From Adineta steineri (lineage: Eukaryota; Rotifera; Eurotatoria; Adinetida; Adinetidae): a stretch of 64,000 bases of DNA. The position numbers and the translations under genes were made by a program. Below the pieces are notes generated by a model, which did not search any database, was not told the DNA's origin, and worked only from the letters and a program-made list of their open reading frames with translations. The stretch spans positions 352,745 to 416,744 of the forward strand of contig CAJNOI010000044.1 in NCBI GenBank assembly GCA_905250115.1, written 5' to 3'. Of the stretch, positions 62,601-64,000 are shown in pieces (within the stretch, counting starts at the first letter, position 1; each line of letters starts with the position of its first letter).

Positions 62601-63738
62601 TTTCTAAAGAGTGGAATAATATTGATTTTTGCCAGTTAACAATATTTTCAATCCTCCCACTTGTTAATTAAGATTATGCTGAATATTTTCATTATATATG
62701 TTAATTTTGTTTAAACAAATAAAATGGCAGTAAATGAACTACTAAGAAAACAATAATAAATAACCTACAAAAATAAATAATGTCTTGTTATTTCTTTTGG
62801 CAATCATATATGGTTTATACGTACTTGAACTTACATTGAAATCTATCAAAAACGTGGAATGTTCTAAATTTTAACATTTCATCTTGATGGACTCGATTTC
62901 ATATCTATGATTATATCATACATCGCATAAAGATGGGTAGTATATGTAGAAATATACTTCTGATAAAGATAAAAAAGAATTTTATAGTTAATTATTCCGT
63001 CATCACTAGTACTAATTCGTTACACTTCTACGTAAGCTCGTCGATGTTATCTGCGAAAATAATAGAATAAGTAAATATCTATCTAGATTCGCAAGAAACA
63101 TTGCTCATCTTCTGTAGCGCACTGTATTTGTTTTCATTATACGCGAAGTATAATAAATACAGAGTTTTCTATACCTTAATTGAAACATTCCACATGATTA
63201 ATATTGCTGAAACCTAGAAGTCTATAAAGAAGTTTCGAAAAAAAACTGCAACATAGTTTATAGATTGTTATTATATATATATATGTAAGCTTTTCTTTTA
63301 ATTATAATCATTGTTTTAATTGGTCGGAAGCAGAATATTTCCGTGACATCCATCAACATAGGCTTTTCACATTTTCAATAGATTAACCAAAAATAAAGAA
63401 ACAAAAAATTGCTTTTCATTTTTTTTTCATTATAGAACTATAATTAGATCTATTATATGTCTAGGTCATATATGCACTCTATATAAATATACTGAAGAGA
63501 ACTCCAGAATTAACGTTTGACTCAACAAACTTCTCAAAAATTATAAAAATATCATACTTTTTTTGTTATGATTTCATAAAACTAATTATCTTCTTTTATC
63601 ATAGTTTTCTCTCTGAAAAATTTAAGAGGGAGTAAAAATCTGCAGAATGCAAGTTGTTCGCTACATTCTAATGTAGGCAAATCAAAGATTATTTATTTAA
63701 ATTTGTAAGACTACTGTTGTTTATTTTATTATTATTAT
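56672..63738. other. ~7 kb region without recognisable genes
   Basis: The longest gene-free stretch, very AT-rich throughout. It may include 5' untranslated exons and promoter of the GPCR (for example donor-like TTACCT sites on the minus strand near 57025). Open frames at 58491-58784 (+), 59548-59736 (-) and 60198-60383 (-) are compositionally random. I found no tRNA-like B box, simple satellite or inverted-repeat element in it by eye. Confidence 0.4.
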
Positions 63739-64000
63739 TTAAAGATGAAAAAATGAAAGTAAATCTTGTTCTTTCAAGTTTTGAATAATATTAATGGCAT
63801 TTGGAACAACAGTAAGAACAACTTCAAGAATATTTTTCATTAAAGTATGTGTTAATTGTTGAAATAAAGTACCGATTGTTTTAACACTTAAATCAATATT
63901 TTGACTGTATTGATTAAGAATATTAACCCAATCACCTCCGACAATTTGCGCATGTAATTCTAATTCATTTTTTGTTTCCAATGCCCATTCATTTATTTGT
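63739..64000 (-). CDS. C-terminal exon of an unidentified gene, partial
   Basis: An open frame continues to the right edge without needing a start, so this is the last exon of a gene extending beyond the window. The visible ~86 residues (NEWALETKNELELHAQIVGG, then DWVNILNQYSQNIDLSVKTI, GTLFQQLTHTLMKNILEVVL and a tail ending LLSFFHL) are amphipathic and helix-prone with no cysteine. The pattern suggests a soluble helical protein or a lipid-binding-like C-terminus, but I do not recognise a family. An AATAAA-type signal lies on the minus strand just after the stop, near 63730. Confidence 0.5.
   Translation of the reverse strand, partial: QINEWALETKNELELHAQIVGGDWVNILNQYSQNIDLSVKTIGTLFQQLTHTLMKNILEVVLTVVPNAINIIQNLKEQDLLSFFHL

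Overview
The window is nuclear DNA from a small-genome invertebrate animal. It is strongly AT-rich. Coding exons are broken by very short introns, mostly about 45-100 nt, with GTAAGT/GTATGT-like donors and TTTAG/TTTCAG acceptors. The encoded proteins are metazoan-type (akirin, enhancer of polycomb, SGSM RabGAP, chondroitin polymerizing factor, class II PI3-kinase). The compact introns, the NHL-repeat protein and scattered TGTGGG-like motifs (TGTGGG is the known bdelloid telomere unit) make a bdelloid rotifer my best guess. This is inference and is not proven by the sequence. Two N runs (10 N at 14099-14108; exactly 100 N at 45143-45242) are assembly gaps.

Layout, left to right. A class II PI3-kinase 5' half runs off the left edge (-). 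It is followed by UTP25 (-), akirin (+), a 12-exon enhancer of polycomb gene (-), sphingosine-1-phosphate phosphatase (+), an orphan single-pass membrane protein (+), an orphan secreted protein (+), a kinectin/RRBP1-like ER coiled-coil protein (-), an NHL beta-propeller protein (+), HMG-CoA reductase (+), cytoplasmic actin with a CArG box (+), a chondroitin polymerizing factor cut by the 100-N gap (+), a small G protein signaling modulator (RUN + TBC) (-), a rhodopsin-family GPCR (-), about 7 kb without recognisable genes, and the last exon of an unidentified gene (-) at the right edge.

The genes are ordinary housekeeping and signalling genes on both strands, with no operon-like logic. Three touch lipid signalling or isoprenoid metabolism (PI3K-C2, S1P phosphatase, HMGCR), but nothing suggests a functional cluster.

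The less explained structure is non-coding. An inverted pair of ~178-bp diverged repeats brackets HMGCR. A ~380-bp MITE-like element near 54.5-54.9 kb has ~43-bp terminal inverted repeats. A hairpin-forming insertion lies in an 887-nt SGSM intron. A G-rich GTGTGGGTGT motif recurs at four sites, three of them in oversized introns. I saw no convincing new multi-gene biological system. The HMGCR-flanking repeats and the TIR element are the most distinctive signals.
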